A stretch of 64,000 bases of DNA, from NCBI GenBank assembly GCA_018340805.1, contig JACMZG010001870.1:46130006-46194005 (forward strand), in the 5' to 3' direction. Within the stretch, counting starts at the first letter, position 1. Each line of letters begins with the position of its first letter. The translations under genes and the position numbers were made by a program. Origin of the DNA: Microvelia longipes. Its lineage: Eukaryota; Arthropoda; Insecta; Hemiptera; Veliidae. A model generated the notes under the pieces. That model did no database searches. It was not told the DNA's origin and was given only the letters and a program-made list of their open reading frames with translations. This document shows positions 35,923 through 44,809 of the stretch, one piece after another.

Positions 35923-38900
35923 AGAACGGAGTCATGGTCCGTTATGACACCTATCCTATTACTGTTTTGTTCCAAAAGAAATTTGCTATAAGTACCTGAA
36001 GCTGAGTTAAATCAAGACTCATCATTCCCAAACTTAATCCGTTAAACAACGCTGATAACAACACAGCTATTATCATGAGACAAATGAAGAACCAAAATGG
36101 TAGTAGTTTCTTCTTGAGCGCCAAGGTCACAGCGGGTTCCGTTCCTTCGTGTAGCCAGTTGGTGTTAGAAGACTTCCTTGTACAGAAGTATGTTCGTCCC
36201 GAACCATCGAGTTTTAGTTTTATCTGGATGTGATTCTCATCAATTTGTTTAATCTTAAACAGTAAAAATGAAATTAAATAAGAAACAGTTTTTATTTGCT
36301 TTGAGAATCAAATTATTTGGTACTATACAGTAGAATGCGTCTCTTCTTAATCAAGGATCTTTCATGGAGGAGGTGTCGCGATAAAGCATCTTTCAGGGAG
36401 GAGGTGTCGCGATAAAGGATCTTTCATGGACGAGGTGTCGCGATAAAGGATCTTTCATGGAGGAGGTGTCGCGATAAAGGATCTTTCATGGAGGAGGTGT
36501 CGCGATAAAGGATATTTCATGGAGGAGGTGTCGCGATAAAGAAACTTTATATAAACAGTAAAGTTATTATTAGATAGAGTAATAGGTCGAGTAAAATATA
36601 TGAACACTTCCGGACAAATTATACTATTAAATTATCAATCTTCATTATTTTGAGACACGGGTTGTCTGACCAACAAAAATACTAAGACACGAGGTGGTAA
36701 CATGCAAGGTACACTATCTTTTTATTCAATTTTTGTTTATAACCTAGAATAGAAAACCATCCGTCGGAAGGTAAGTGTGCCTTAAAAGTTAAGACCTGCG
36801 CAGTCAATGTAATTATTGCAAGCATGCGCAACTAATTAGTTTTTGACAAATATTTGTAATGGATTTTTCTCCACTTTTGTATTCTCAGCCGGGTCCCTTT
36901 GTTATATAGCAAGTCAACTGAGCGCGTTATCGAGACACGAACCCAATTGAAACCCAGGATGTTTTCACATAATTAACCTGGTTTGCTGAGTAATTAAAAT
37001 AAAAAAAAAAACGGTAAAATTTCGCTGGGAAAAAAGATTTTTATTTTTGTTTTTTGGTACGCTTGATCGAACGAAACGGGTCTAAACCACGATGGCTTTA
37101 ACTGGAAAGCCAAGGCAGTTAGTTAGATTTATCACTATTTGATTTAAAATTAGTGAGAGGCAGAGGTACCAGCCCTCTCATAGAAAATATATCGCCTGCC
37201 ATAGCCACTATTATAATCACCATAAATAGAGATCACTATTTTAGGTTAAATTGTTCTCGTCAAAAACAGAAACAAATTAAAAAGGATAAATTAAATATTT
37301 GCTATTAAAAAGTCATGCTTTAACGTTGAATAAATTGGAGAAGAGGTCGTCAGTATGTAATTGTATTTTACTATGATGTAATCGCTGTTATAGATGCTGC
37401 AGAAAGAGATTAACTCGGTGACGAAATGGTGCCATAGATTCTGAATATACTGGAGAAAAAAGTGTGACTCATTTTGTACTACTTCAAACCAAATTTTTTT
37501 TTTTAAAATATACCTTAAATTATGAAGGAAAATCATAGTCTGCCTATCCAGAGTGGAGCCTTTCATATGATTGCGCCTCCTCAAAATATTAGAAAACCGC
37601 ACAATTTCCAGTTTTCTTGCAATAAGTGGTTCCCTGTTGATCAAGTGCAAAACATATAGAGAACATTTTTTAAAGCTGATAAAATTTTCTATAAAACGAG
37701 TGTTTTTTTTTTCAAAATCGGATAACTACAACTAAAGTTATGACATTTGTTAAATGGCCAAAATTATGCACCAAAAAGCCAATATTTTTTCAAAGAAATT
37801 CGCTCACTTTGCAAAATTTAATCATTTTTTTGGTGTTTTTGAAAAAGCCCTAACTTTGGAGGTAATCCAGATGTTGATAATTAAAAACTCGTTTTCTAGA
37901 ACATTTTATCACCTTTAAAAAATGTTCTCTTCATGTTTTGCACACGACTTACAGGGAACCACTTATTACAAGAAAACTAAAATTTGTGCGATTTTATAAA
38001 ATTTTGAGCTTGCACAATCATATGAAAGGCTCCACTCTGGATAGTCAGGCTATACTTTTTCTTCATAATTTAAGGTATGTTTTCAGAATAATTTGGTTTG
38101 AAGAAGTAGTACAAAATGAGTCACATTTTTTTTGGTCCGGCTCTTGGACTAAAGGGCCTCTAGAGTCTTTGCGTAAATGGGCCCTTTAATCTGAGACTGT
38201 TTTAACCGATATGCGTTGTAGCTACATCTGTGTATAAGCTGTCTATGGATGAAGTGAAACTTTTGCCCTGATTTGCCATACTTTAGGTGCTAGAATTTAA
38301 TCCACCCTGCGTTCTTATAGATAAACTAGTAAACCTTATTGTTTATATTTTGAACAATAGTAAAGCAAGTTGATATTTTGAATTCAATTTGAATTTTTTG
38401 GGGGCAGCACCCCCAAAATTTATAAGGGGTACCCGATCAAAAAATAGTTATTTATGCAACAAGGGATGAAAGTAAGTTTTACAGCTCAAGTTAAAGTTTC
38501 GTCCTAAGGCAGCGCCGAAGGAGGAAACTTCATTAGCTCACGTGGCCGGTAGGCCGAGGGAGATAAACTAGTTAGCTCTCGAGGCTTGCCGAGGGATTTA
38601 ACTAACATTTTGGCTCCCGAGGCTTGACGAGGGAGATAATACGAAAGCTGAAAACTTTCATCCCTTGTTGCATATTAAATTTTATCTACGACTAGAGAAC
38701 TAATGCTAACAACTATTAATATATTCTTCAGCTCCTTAATTATTATTGTGTTAGTTTAGTTTATTCTTACCGTGTCAATTACTCTGATGAAGAGAGAATA
38801 AAGCCACTATCTTCACATTATTTTATTGTAAGCTGTCAATAGAATAATGTGTAATACTATATTTGTAATTTAAACATTAGTGTGTGTATATTGTATATTC

Positions 38901-39915
38901 TACCCGTAGTACCAACATAACACCGAAAAAAATTTCCTAAAATTCCTAAAAATTTTACTAAAAAATCCTGTCAAGTTGGCAACACTTTCACTTTTCCTCC
39001 CTAGGAGTAAAAGTACATTTACAGTGTGAGATAACAAGACTGTATGTAGAACTTACAATACAAGGAGTAGATAAATTGTTTTTATTGGCTCAAAATCCGT
39101 TTCAGGTCAAAACAAGTTGTTTGGAGCAATAAATTTTGTATTTATTTTTTTCGGGCTAGCACCCCCAAAATTGATTAGGGGGACCCGAACATAAGAAAAT
39201 TTATAATCGCTCAAAATCCGTTTCAGGTCAAAAGAAGTTGTTAGGGCCATAGATTTTTTTTAATTGTTTTTTTGGGCAGCACCCCCAAAATTTATAAGGG
39301 GGTCCAATTTAAAAAAATATAATAAAATACAACAAAACTTAAAAATAATAAAATCATCGTATGGAGAAAAAATCTTTTTGCATTTTTCTTGGGAGTAAAA
39401 TGCTATTTTTCCCCTCGCAATTACCATTTGATAGTTAATAGTCATAGCTACCTCGGCTTGGCCTCGGGAGTTAAACACGTAAATCCCTCGGCTTCGCCTC
39501 GGGAGTTAAATACTTTGGTTCCCTTGGCTTACACCTTAGGAACCAACTAACTGCTCAGGGAAATAATAACATTCTTTACTCCCTAGTACATAAATAACTA
39601 TTATTTCTCTCTTCTTAAATCTCGGATGCCTGAGGTTAAAGAACTAGGCTGGTTCTCAATTCATAGCACAAATGCTTTTATGACAGGTTTTCCATGAAAT
39701 CAAATACCTTTTCAACAGGCTTGAGACTGTACTGACAAGACGAACTCTGACTAGTAATCGCTACCTCCGTATCCTCAGTGAAAACTCCAAACAACTCCAG
39801 TTCTAAACTATAATCACTTGTAAACTCCGGTATAAAGTCTTGGGTTTGTTCGTACGGACCAAATTCATACCAGCTCACCCTGTAGCCGAGCAATATGTTA
39901 CAGCTTGCTGACCAC
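23119..39915 (-). CDS. CNNM-family metal transport mediator (spliced gene, ten exons seen)
   Basis: Ten minus-strand exons join with matching phases: 39915-39708, 36253-35996, 35123-34967, 33867-33635, 31588-31417, 30031-29840, 29255-29106, 27937-27803, 26515-26422 and 23257-23119. The product follows the CNNM/ACDP layout (uex in Drosophila): extracellular region, DUF21 membrane domain, two CBS domains, then a cyclic-nucleotide-binding-like domain. CNNM proteins act in Mg2+ handling at the plasma membrane, by efflux or as regulators. The DUF21 signature normally written GEIVPQ reads CEIVPC here, so this is a divergent member. The first exon(s), with any signal peptide, and the last exon(s) of the CNBH domain were not found. 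One exon carries an apparent one-base loss. Introns of 0.6-3.5 kb are packed with mobile elements. Confidence 0.9.
23330..24800 (+). repeat. Dispersed repeat family A, interrupted copy
   Basis: 23335-23520 holds CGGGTACGGGGTACCTCGGA, then ACTTCGGACTCGCTTCGCTC and TATACTGCAACGTGTCTTCG. The series resumes at 24185 (CATCCGTATCATTCTCATCG, ACCACGCTCAATGCTCCTTA, CATATTGAAACGAAACTTAG) and ends at 24800 with CTATATACCTACGGTATAAA. The middle (about 23520-24180) is other DNA flanked on both sides by TACTGTATGAATTTC-type sequence in opposite orientation, so a second element is nested inside. Both lie in a CNNM intron. Confidence 0.75.
24902..25229 (-). CDS. Unrecognised coding fragment
   Basis: A minus-strand frame of about 109 codons starts no later than NINNIYYLVPWRVLETKK, continues KDQITPADNALLLLDVLTVL and SKSFLQKLKIYPKSCTNITL and ends SDQDPDA then stop. 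Composition (Leu/Lys-rich, mixed hydrophobic and charged) looks like real protein, unlike the surrounding repeats. I recognise no family. It lies in a CNNM intron on the same strand. It could be an exon of a nested gene or a remnant of a mobile element's protein. No clear start codon or splice site was chosen. Confidence 0.3.
25408..26262. mobile_element. TIR element, family E, second copy
   Basis: It shares AGCGCACCAAAAATCTGTGAG, CCAACCTCGGTATAAAAAAT, GGAACACTGGTTGTAAATAT-like and GATGACAGTCTTAACCTTTT-like blocks with 20245-21932 in the same order. The right end TGTCAATTGACTTTAGCCGT is intact, but the left end has lost most of its TIR (CGACACGCAGCGC). A 150-bp piece of family D (25510-25690: GAGGTAGTACGTAATTGAGC ... 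CTATGGATGAATTTAATGAC) is inserted near its left side. Confidence 0.75.
26422..26515 (-). CDS. CNNM exon: CNBH start, one-base loss
   Basis: The acceptor TTTGCAG joins in phase to the previous exon, giving SNAVEAF, the equivalent of TEVEPF in other CNNMs. The frame then breaks. One base after TTT, where the genome has two C (26500-26501), restoring a third C opens a continuous frame IIQCYKKQLLWLLDQQVVFF then KDKTSG to a GTAAAT donor, exactly in phase with the next exon. LLWLLDQQVV aligns with LLRLLKHPNV of vertebrate CNNMs. Without the base, the frame hits TAG. It is either an assembly error or a truncating allele. The flanking inverted repeat (26582-26829) lies 67 bases upstream in the transcript sense. 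Confidence 0.75.
26582..26829. repeat. Inverted repeat, about 118-bp arms
   Basis: AATCGAAGAATCAGCTACCG at 26582 is mirrored by ...AGCTAATTCTTCGATT ending at 26829. Inner arms AACTAATAAAGTT and AACTTTATTAGTT leave a loop of about 12 bases. Arms are close to 95 percent identical by eye. The left arm begins 67 bases from the CNNM exon with the one-base loss. Confidence 0.85.
26895..27330. repeat. Repeat with GCACCCCCAAA-TTATAAGGGGG words
   Basis: The block with AGAGCCCCCAAATCTTATAAG, GGGGGCCTGACCAAAAAC and AGGCCAAAAGATGTTGTTTG recurs in diverged form at 38395-38440 and 39060-39320. It is non-coding and its class is unclear. It usually borders family D elements. Confidence 0.6.
27803..27937 (-). 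CDS. CNNM exon: CBS to CNBH linker
   Basis: Acceptor TATTTGTTAG, donor AACG|GTAAATC. It reads ADRFTRKRDRRRLMASYIAT then FSEKLDKSNFLSEQLKMAAF and ends QYLSN. It corresponds to the CNNM stretch TDNR-(basic)-(D/H)F----...LA-FL and carries the usual dense Arg/Lys patch. Confidence 0.85.
28337..28545. mobile_element. MITE with AAAGAGTCTCCCCAC ends, copy 1
   Basis: GAAAGAAAAGAGTCTCCCCA near 28369 is mirrored by TGGAGAGACTCTTTTCTTTC near 28535. The interior includes CAGGCACTGATGATGGCCTC then AGGTTGAAAGC. The element is about 170 bp plus a shared left flank (GAGCACCAGTGGAGTCGTTC) that is also present in copy 2. Confidence 0.8.
28796..29015. mobile_element. MITE with AAAGA(AG)TCTC ends, copy 2
   Basis: A diverged direct copy of 28337-28545, including the left flank GAGCACCAGTGGAGTCGTTC and the interior CAGGCACTGATGATGGCCTC. 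The spacing of the two copies is about 460 bp, which suggests a local duplication that included flanking DNA. It ends 90 bases from the CBS2 exon's donor. Confidence 0.8.
29106..29255 (-). CDS. CNNM exon: CBS2
   Basis: Acceptor TTGCTGTAG, donor CCCG|GTAAGC. It reads TRGHMAFIYKNEKTNDEGKT then IYEVIGLVTMEDVIEELIQA and EIYDENDAP. This is the canonical end of the CNNM Bateman module (YEV-G-VTLEDVIEE-I--EI-DE). The TMEDVIEEL residues that help bind Mg-ATP in the family are kept. Confidence 0.95.
29840..30031 (-). CDS. CNNM exon: CBS1
   Basis: Acceptor GTTAACAG, donor GAAG|GTGATCA. It reads YSRIPVFETERWNIVGILYA then KDLAILDPEDKLNIKTLI and ends LDSLFQIFKEG. This is the best-conserved part of the protein: RIPVFE-ER-NIV, the VKDLA-type KDLA box and LDP-D are all present. 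The fourteen or so codons after the donor in the open frame are intron read-through. Confidence 0.95.
30095..30735. repeat. 49-bp minisatellite in the CNNM CBS1 intron
   Basis: CTCTTGATGATAGACAATGG recurs every 49 bases (30156, 30205, 30254 and on), with the rest of the unit ACTGTTTCCTCGCTAAAACA + GAAGTATAG. About 13 copies are present; most differ by one or two changes, and a few (first and ninth to tenth) carry the TCCTGATGTTAG variant. The array begins 64 bases upstream (transcript sense) of the CBS1 exon acceptor. Confidence 0.93.
31417..31588 (-). CDS. CNNM exon: linker and start of CBS1
   Basis: Acceptor TTGTTAACAG, donor TCAG|GTAATAAC. It reads LTSSYNQMKKQEIDIISGAL then EMTTKRVEDAMTPLADVYML and ends TVADIMRSG in phase 1. 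It matches the CNNM stretch with ...IQGALELRTKTVEDVMTPL... and the IM-SGYTRIPVF junction. Confidence 0.93.
31720..32379. mobile_element. 660-bp TIR element with CAAGGATCTTGAATAAAGGG ends
   Basis: CAAGGATCTTGAATAAAGGG + GAT at 31720 is mirrored exactly at 32357-32379. Inside, a segment of about 155 bp (TTCTTATAACAGCGCAGGTC ... GTGGCAAAGTATA) occurs twice in tandem (about 31868 and 32027). There is no transposase frame; the open frame 31710-31907 crosses the left end and is an artefact. A target duplication could not be identified. Confidence 0.85.
32879..32963 (-). CDS. Possible terminal exon of unknown identity
   Basis: After a TTTTTTTCAG-like acceptor region, the minus strand reads GEIKNELEKKLGLNSKHIRK then IVLEK and TAA. 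The peptide is a plausible charged helix with a clean stop. It lies between CNNM exons but cannot join them in frame with the known domain order, so it would be an alternative exon or part of a repeat. I do not recognise the family. Confidence 0.2.
33635..33867 (-). CDS. CNNM exon: DUF21, third and fourth helices
   Basis: Acceptor CTGATCAG, donor AAA|GTAATTA. It reads WETVAISSLVIVIFCEIVPC then AVVTRYALIVCSKTICLTK, TVVVIAFPLAYPLSKILDLI and ends KDRIKELVK. It contains the family's core motif in altered form, FCEIVPC for the usual FGEIVPQ: the Glu and Pro are kept, while Gly and Gln are both Cys. The PLAYPLSKILD block is well conserved. Confidence 0.92.
33956..34155. mobile_element. 200-bp palindromic element with hammerhead-like arms
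   Basis: Perfect arms 33956-34021 and 34090-34155 surround a 68-bp loop. Each arm contains CTGAAGATGCC, then AAGCGAAACGTCGGA. The left and right flanks are both GTCCAGTTCAG-type sequence (33941 and 34170). This suggests that the element sits inside a duplicated host segment. Confidence 0.88.
34160..34575. repeat. Direct duplication of about 110 bp
   Basis: CCAATAATTAGGTCCAGTTC...GATAGAAAATATGCATTTTT at 34159-34265 recurs at 34464-34570 with a handful of changes. The intervening 200 bp are unique. Confidence 0.8.
34967..35123 (-). CDS. CNNM exon: DUF21, second membrane helix
   Basis: Acceptor GTAAAAG, donor CAGG|GTAAGT. It reads VMSNAGGDKEKERARAILPL then RRRGHLVLCSILLASTVCN and ends FIQG in phase 1. 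The cytosolic KEKERA...LRRRGHLVLC stretch corresponds to the [21 protein letters not shown] type sequence of other CNNM proteins. Confidence 0.9.
35155..35282. repeat. (TTTTATTT)n low-complexity tract
   Basis: About 125 bases of TTTTATTTA words directly upstream (transcript sense) of the CNNM exon ending at 34967. It is the polypyrimidine side of that intron's 3' end, though interrupted by A. Confidence 0.85.
35620..35935 (+). repeat. Family C repeat followed by (TA)n
   Basis: 35622-35750 repeats the family C order (GGCCATAGGTCTCTTGGCCG, CGTCATACTACTAG, CGATATAAGCAAATTTTCAA). At 35848-35918 a (TA)n microsatellite follows with one interruption. Confidence 0.75.
35996..36253 (-). CDS. CNNM exon: extracellular end and first membrane helix
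   Basis: Acceptor CTGTTTAAG, donor CAG|GTACTT, 86 codons, phase 0 at both ends. The exon begins IKQIDENHIQIKLKLDGSG, continues with a charged extracellular stretch, then the first DUF21 helix FWFFICLMIIAVLLSALF and NGLSLGMMSLDLTQLQ. In vertebrate CNNMs the equivalent text is FSGLNLGLMALDPMELR, so the helix-end motif is conserved but the Ser and Pro are replaced. Confidence 0.88.
36345..36541. repeat. 31-bp minisatellite
   Basis: GGATCTTTCATGGAGGAGGT + GTCGCGATAAA repeats at a strict 31-bp spacing (36355, 36386, 36417 and on), about six copies, 90 bases upstream (transcript sense) of a CNNM exon. It is the most GC-rich part of this intron. Confidence 0.93.
37300..38157. mobile_element. Foldback MITE with CCAAGAGCC-type end (family B)
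   Basis: The segment near 37460-37660 (read on minus) and 37920-38135 (read on plus) are inverted copies sharing CATATGAAAGGCTCCACTCT, CTTCATAATTTAAGGTA and CAAAATGAGTCACATTTTTT. The right end is GGTCCGGCTCTTGGAC at 38139-38154; the left copy of that end is missing or diverged. The open frames 37291-37650 and 37938-38189 look alike only because they are the two arms. A third, single arm is at 47100-47283. Confidence 0.75.
38444..38680. mobile_element. MITE with TTATGCAACAAGGGATGAAAG ends (family D)
   Basis: TATGCAACAAGGGATGAAAG near 38453 is mirrored by CTTTCATCCCTTGTTGCATA ending near 38674. The interior is built of GGC-rich words (GGCTTGCCGAGGGA, GGCTTGACGAGGGA). It is non-coding. Confidence 0.85.
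39060..39612. repeat. Mixed family D and CACCCCCAAAA repeat block
   Basis: Two copies of the GCACCCCCAAAATT...AAGGGGG block are at 39155 and 39280. A D-type element follows (39390-39595) with CCTCGGCTTGGCCTCGGGAG and CCTCGGCTTCGCCTCGGGAG and the inverted terminus ACATAAATAACTATTA. It is non-coding; the open frame at 39260-39478 is an artefact. Confidence 0.65.
39708..39915 (-). CDS. CNNM exon: extracellular region, part 1
   Basis: This is the first exon seen, though not the first of the gene, because it opens with an AG acceptor (TTTGATTTAG) in phase, one base completing a codon. It reads WSASCNILLGYRVSWYEFGP and ends SSSCQYSLKPVEK before a GTATTTG donor, phase 0. The region contains two Cys and matches the N-terminal extracellular part of CNNM proteins in position rather than in clear sequence. 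The 208-bp length fits 1 + 69 codons. The upstream exon carrying the start and signal peptide was not found. Confidence 0.75.
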
Positions 39916-40147
39916 CTAAATCAAACAAATATCACAGTTAGATTTAAAACAAAGGAAAATTACTTCTGTTTATCGATCAACAGCTGAATAAATTAGGAGT
40001 GGGCTGATGTCGTCAGGAAATTAAAAAATCGAATACTGGGTTCCTCGGAACATTTTGTCACACCAAAGAATCGAGTCTAAAGTAGGGAGCTCATCCTCCT
40101 TACTTCAGACTCACTTCGCTTGTCAAAATTCGCAAATGACGTCATAA

Positions 40148-40728
40148 AAAAAGTTATTTATGCCATAAGGCTGAGAAGTGTGTCTTTATGTCACGGCAAT
40201 TAGATTTACCGACGAGCGAAGCGAGTCGGGAAAAATTGCCAAGACATAAAGACATTCTCAGCCGGATGGCATACACTATTTTTTTGAGGTAGCACTCTTA
40301 ATTGAGAAAAAAACAAACGTCCAATTAATTCCATATTATTATCGTCATTGAATTCATCCATAGCTTCACACTTTTACTCAAAAATGTAAAAGCTTTACAA
40401 ATAAACACACAAAATTGTCAATTATAACACCTTTTAAAAACCGAAAAAAAAATTAGTCTACGAACAAAACCAGAAACAAAATGAACGTTTTTAAAGAAAT
40501 CTCATGAAGGTTTTACACAGATTGTTTTTTTGAACACGCTACATTACAGTAATAGCGGCAATATATGAATTACTTTTACGTCCTAGGAGTTTTTTTTTAC
40601 ATTCATTATTGTCCTCGGAGGTGAAAAGTACTAAATAATCTCCTATAACAATAATGATTGGCTTCTCATTCTAAAAACGGTCCAATAAAGTGCTCAATTA
40701 CGTACTACCTCAAAAAAATATTTTCAGG
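40148..40728 (+). mobile_element. Family D element, about 580 bp copy
   Basis: It starts AAAAAGTTATTTATGCCATA, continues AGAAGTGTGTCTTTATGTCA, CGAGCGAAGCGAGTCGGG, AGACATAAAGACATTCTCAG and AATTCATCCATAGCTTCACA, and ends GTGCTCAATTACGTACTACC then TCAAAAAAATA. An inverted full copy is at 54528-55145, and partial copies are at 25510-25690 and 56265-56600. The first 120 bases form an inverted repeat (TGTCTTTATGTC... GACATAAAGACA). Confidence 0.85.
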
Positions 40729-41019
40729 ATAGCGCAACTAGACCTAATCATTGATTTTGTACTACGTTTCAACTATTTAGCATAAATACACGTGAAAATA
40801 CGATGAAATCTGACACACACACATACAGACAGACAACTTTGTGAAAACCAATCAGGAGGTTTTAAAACACTTGAAACTGATATTTCCTATGACTTCTCGG
40901 GTTCGGATTTTTCGCAAGAACAAATCCTTTTTTACATTTATATCAACAACGGGCAAAGCCCAATTGCAAAAAATAGAACAAAACTAAACAATATTTTTTC
41001 CTATATACCTACAGTATAA

Positions 41020-41575
41020 TAGACCAAGAGCCCAGGGTTGTTTTGTTAATAAAAAGTGTAATGGCTGGAACCGGTCTCAATTTTTCGTAAATACCTTCCT
41101 GAACAAGGATCTGCAATTCTGCCGACTCGTATCGGATGGGAGTCCCAGGCAGAACGCACTTTATAGACCAAGAGCCTAGGGGTGTTTTTGTGTAATGGCT
41201 GGAACCGGTCTCAATTTTTCGTAAATACCTTCCTGAACAAGGATCTGTAATTCTGCTGACTCGTATCGGATGGGTGTCCCAGGCAGAACGCACTTTAGGG
41301 GTCAAAGGCTCTGCCTGGGACGCCCATCTGATACGAGTCGGCAGAATTGCAGATCCTTGTTCAGGAAGGTATTTACGAAAAATTGAGACCGGTTCCAGCC
41401 ATTACACTGTTTGTTAACTTGGGTGGTAAATTTGACCTGTAAAGTGCGTTCTGCCAGGGACGCCCATCCGATACGAGTCGGCAGAATTGCAGATCCATGT
41501 TCGAAAATTGAGACCGGTTCCAGCCATTACACTTTTTATTAACAAAACACCCCTGGGCTCTTGGTCTATAAGTGG
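41020..41575. mobile_element. Foldback MITE, AGACCAAGAGCC ends (family B)
   Basis: TAGACCAAGAGCCCAGGG at 41021 mirrors CCTGGGCTCTTGGTCTAT ending at about 41570, with a third internal TAGACCAAGAGCCTAGGG at 41164. Arms contain GTGTAATGGCTGGAACCGGT, CTTCCTGAACAAGGATCTGC and CGTATCGGATGGG. A second copy, cut off on its right by a LINE, is at 56915-57345. The open frames here (several, both strands) are arm translations. Confidence 0.85.
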
Positions 41576-41699
41576 AAGTAAATTTAAAAAATTGATTCTC
41601 CAATAAATTGAAAACATGTCTTAAACTTACATTAGCTGTGAATATAAATAAGTGCTGAATACAAATATAGATCATGGAAACATACTATAATAATATGTA

Positions 41700-42240
41700 T
41701 GTAAAGACCATTCTATCAACCACTAAGACGAGTTATTCTCATTGCAATAACTACATGCCAGGTCTGACAGAAATCGTTTTGTTTCCCTATTTGGTTTATA
41801 AATTACTTTTGGATTTACAAACAAGATGAATGCAAGCGCGACTGAAGCGCTTGATTTTAAACTAAAGATATTTTAGAGCCCTCGACGAAAATTATATTTC
41901 ACTGGATAAATAAAATCAAATTGAATATTAACAGTAAACAATAACACAAGAAATAAAATAATTAAATCTTTATTGTTAATAATCCAGTTGTTCTCAATGC
42001 ATAAGTATTTTTTTAACTTCTTTATTTAAATAATATACAAAATTAGTACATAAATCATATATTTAAAAAGATAGCCTGCTCGTGATGGCCCAGGAGCCTG
42101 AGGTGAGCATGGGTGGCTAGTGACCTTAAAATTAAACTAAATTGTAAATTTTCTTTTTACTAGTGTTTTTTAAATAAAATTATCATCGACTTTGAAAACC
42201 AAAATCTTCGACTTTTACAGATAAGGTCTTATAAAAAAAC
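41700..42240. other. Gene-free stretch
   Basis: No coding region, exon or repeat boundary was recognised. Confidence 0.4.
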
Positions 42241-42550
42241 ATATAAATAAAAACAGGTTAATTACACTAAAGTCCTTTATTGTTTAATATATAATAACTA
42301 AGCTTTCGACTAAAAATTAGTCATCATCAGAGTTTAAAAAATATAAAATAAAAATACAATTTTCCAAACTACTTCATATTGCACCTTGGTATGGTTTGGT
42401 ACCAAGGTGCAATATGAAGTAGTTTGTAAAATTGTATTTTTATTTTATATTTTTTAAACTCTGATGATGACTAATTTTTAATTGAAAGTTTAGTTATTAT
42501 ATATTAAACAATAAAGGACTTTAGTGTAAGTAACCTGTTTTTATTTATAT
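42241..42550. mobile_element. 310-bp near-perfect palindrome
   Basis: ATATAAATAAAAACAGGTTA at 42241 mirrors its complement ending at 42550, with the centre GCACCTTGGT ATGGTTTGGT ACCAAGGTGC at 42381-42410. The two 150-bp arms differ at only a few places. Each arm carries CTCTGATGATGACTAATTTT followed by GAAAG(T), as in the other palindromic elements at 28337, 33956 and 45901. Confidence 0.92.
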
Positions 42551-43199
42551 AAAAATTTAGGTTCGAGGTGCCTCAGAATCTTCCTTACCACATCGGATAC
42601 AAAAACATGCAGCCAAAGATCTTCCATCAAATAGAAATCACTGTTCAAGAATATATATATACATATATATACAAGAAACGCTTTTGAGTTTCGGAAAACC
42701 AGCAATTTATACTAAAGTTAATTTTTAGGACGTCCTTATCATGACTTCGACTTACAGTATAGAATCTAATTAAAAAAACACATTTTTTTTATCTTTTGCA
42801 TCCTGATTTAATATAGAAGACTTCATTAGAAAATATACTGCCTTGGAGTGAAAATTCTCTTCTGACCAGTAATGTTATGACTTTGTGGATAATTTAGAAG
42901 TTTGACTTCTCTAAAAGAGTTATTAATAACTATAACTAGTTTGTGCATGAAACAGTTTCAGTTTTGCTACAATACAACAAGTTTATCTATGATTTTCGGT
43001 GGATCATATAAGATAAGAAGCATCGAGCGTGTTGATAAGAAGCATCGTGCGTGCCTGAACACACAGCATCGTGCGTGCCTGAACACACGATGCAAATTTT
43101 CTTATTTTTCTCATAATTTATTATAGTTTTCCCTAATTATATTATTTCTCAATATTTACTTATAACACAACGCACTAAAATGAAACATATGTATATACT

Positions 43200-43472
43200 A
43201 CTTGAGGACGAGCGAAGCGAGTCCCAAGAAGTGTTGCAGTATAAATTTAGCGGCTTGTACTTTTGAGGACGAGCGAAGCGAGTCCGAAGACGTGTTGCAG
43301 TATACATTTAGCGACTTGTACTTTTGAGGACAAGCGAAGCGAGTCCGAAGACGTGTTGCAGTATAAATTTAGCGACTTGTACTTTTGAGGGCGAGCGAAG
43401 CGAGTCCGAAGACGTGTTGCAGTATAAATTTAGCGACTTGTACTTCTGAGGACGAGCAAAGTGAGTCCGAAG
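43200..43472 (+). repeat. 61-bp tandem array, left part
   Basis: GAGGACGAGCGAAGCGAGTC + CGAAGACGTGTTGCAGTATA + AATTTAGCGACTTGTACTTTT repeats with a 60-61 bp period from 43204, four to five copies. It is interrupted at 43472 by the hAT-like element and resumes at 45069. The open frame on the minus strand is an artefact. Confidence 0.92.
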
Positions 43473-44741
43473 CAGGCGCGGATACAAGGGGGGGCGAAGG
43501 GGGCGATCGCCCCCCCCCCCCAAGATCCAAAAAATTGAGGAAAATTAAAGTAGCTTAGGTGGCGTCGGTTAATTTTTTTTATAAATTTCGAAAAAAATTA
43601 ATTATAAAGAGCAAAATTTTCTTAAGCTCGCTTCGCTCGCATGATTTGTTATTAATTAATTTTGAAAAATCTGATATTTCATATACTTTGGGCTGAAAAT
43701 ATTTAAAGAAATATAAGAATTAACTCCTATCGTAATGGGGCTATTTATTTATTTAGCTGGATAGTAGATGGCCCCCTTAGCTGGAGTTTTGGGAACACCT
43801 GACGTAAATTATTTTGACATGATGCCATTTAAGTAATTTAACTTTAGTGTTTAGTAGGGGTTGATCACATCTTGCTATCCATGTTGGAAATAAGTCGACC
43901 CGTAGCCGTTACGCGGCCTCGCCTCCTGAGGGATGCTTCTGGCCGAGGGCCTCCTTGTGGCCACATTGTTTTGTATTATTTGTTGTTTTATTATTTTTTG
44001 TTAATGTTTTTTTTATCATGTATTTAGCGAATTATTGCCGCCTAGCTATGGCCTTTTTAAGTCCACACAATCGTTGTTTCAGTATTAATTTTACATGGCA
44101 TTTTGCCACGTATTAGCGAACTTCAATCGCTGGATATGGTCCTTTTGGGGCCATATATGAGATGTATGTAGTGTTGAAAAATTATCTTTCACCCACTGTA
44201 TACAAAAGGCAAACTTTAATTTTAATAGCTGATGACGTCATAATTAAGTTATTTGCCAATAACGCTACTTAGAATGGTCCGATTGAGCAGAAACCGGTTC
44301 CAACTATAAGAAGACCTTCCGGGCGCTTTGCGAACCTGCTTAGCTTGCCGTTGTTCTGTGGGGGCCATTTTTGTCCTGAGGGCGGAACTAGAGATAAGGG
44401 TGTTTCTTTTATACTACCTTCTCACGATCTAGCAATACTGAACCTAACAGATATCGCAAAAGTTATTGACCTGGACGTATACATATATACAATATTATAT
44501 AATATATATTATCCAACGTTTGTGTCACTAGGGTTGGTCTAATTCAGCTGAAACTGGTCTCAATGTATTTAGCTTGCCGTTAACTTGAATATGTAATATT
44601 GTTTAAAAGCCAATATTTTTAATGACATCATATCTAGGGTTAATGACGTAGTTTTTCCAAACAATAGGCCATGGAACCTTCTTAACATCTCGGCATATGC
44701 CAAGTTTCGTTTCTACACAGATAGATATTTTACTTACACAC

Positions 44742-44809
<68 letters not shown>

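Noticed and set aside
37291..38189. Two similar proteins on opposite strands (both with NHMKGSTLD).
   Set aside because: They are the two arms of one foldback element read outward, not a gene pair.
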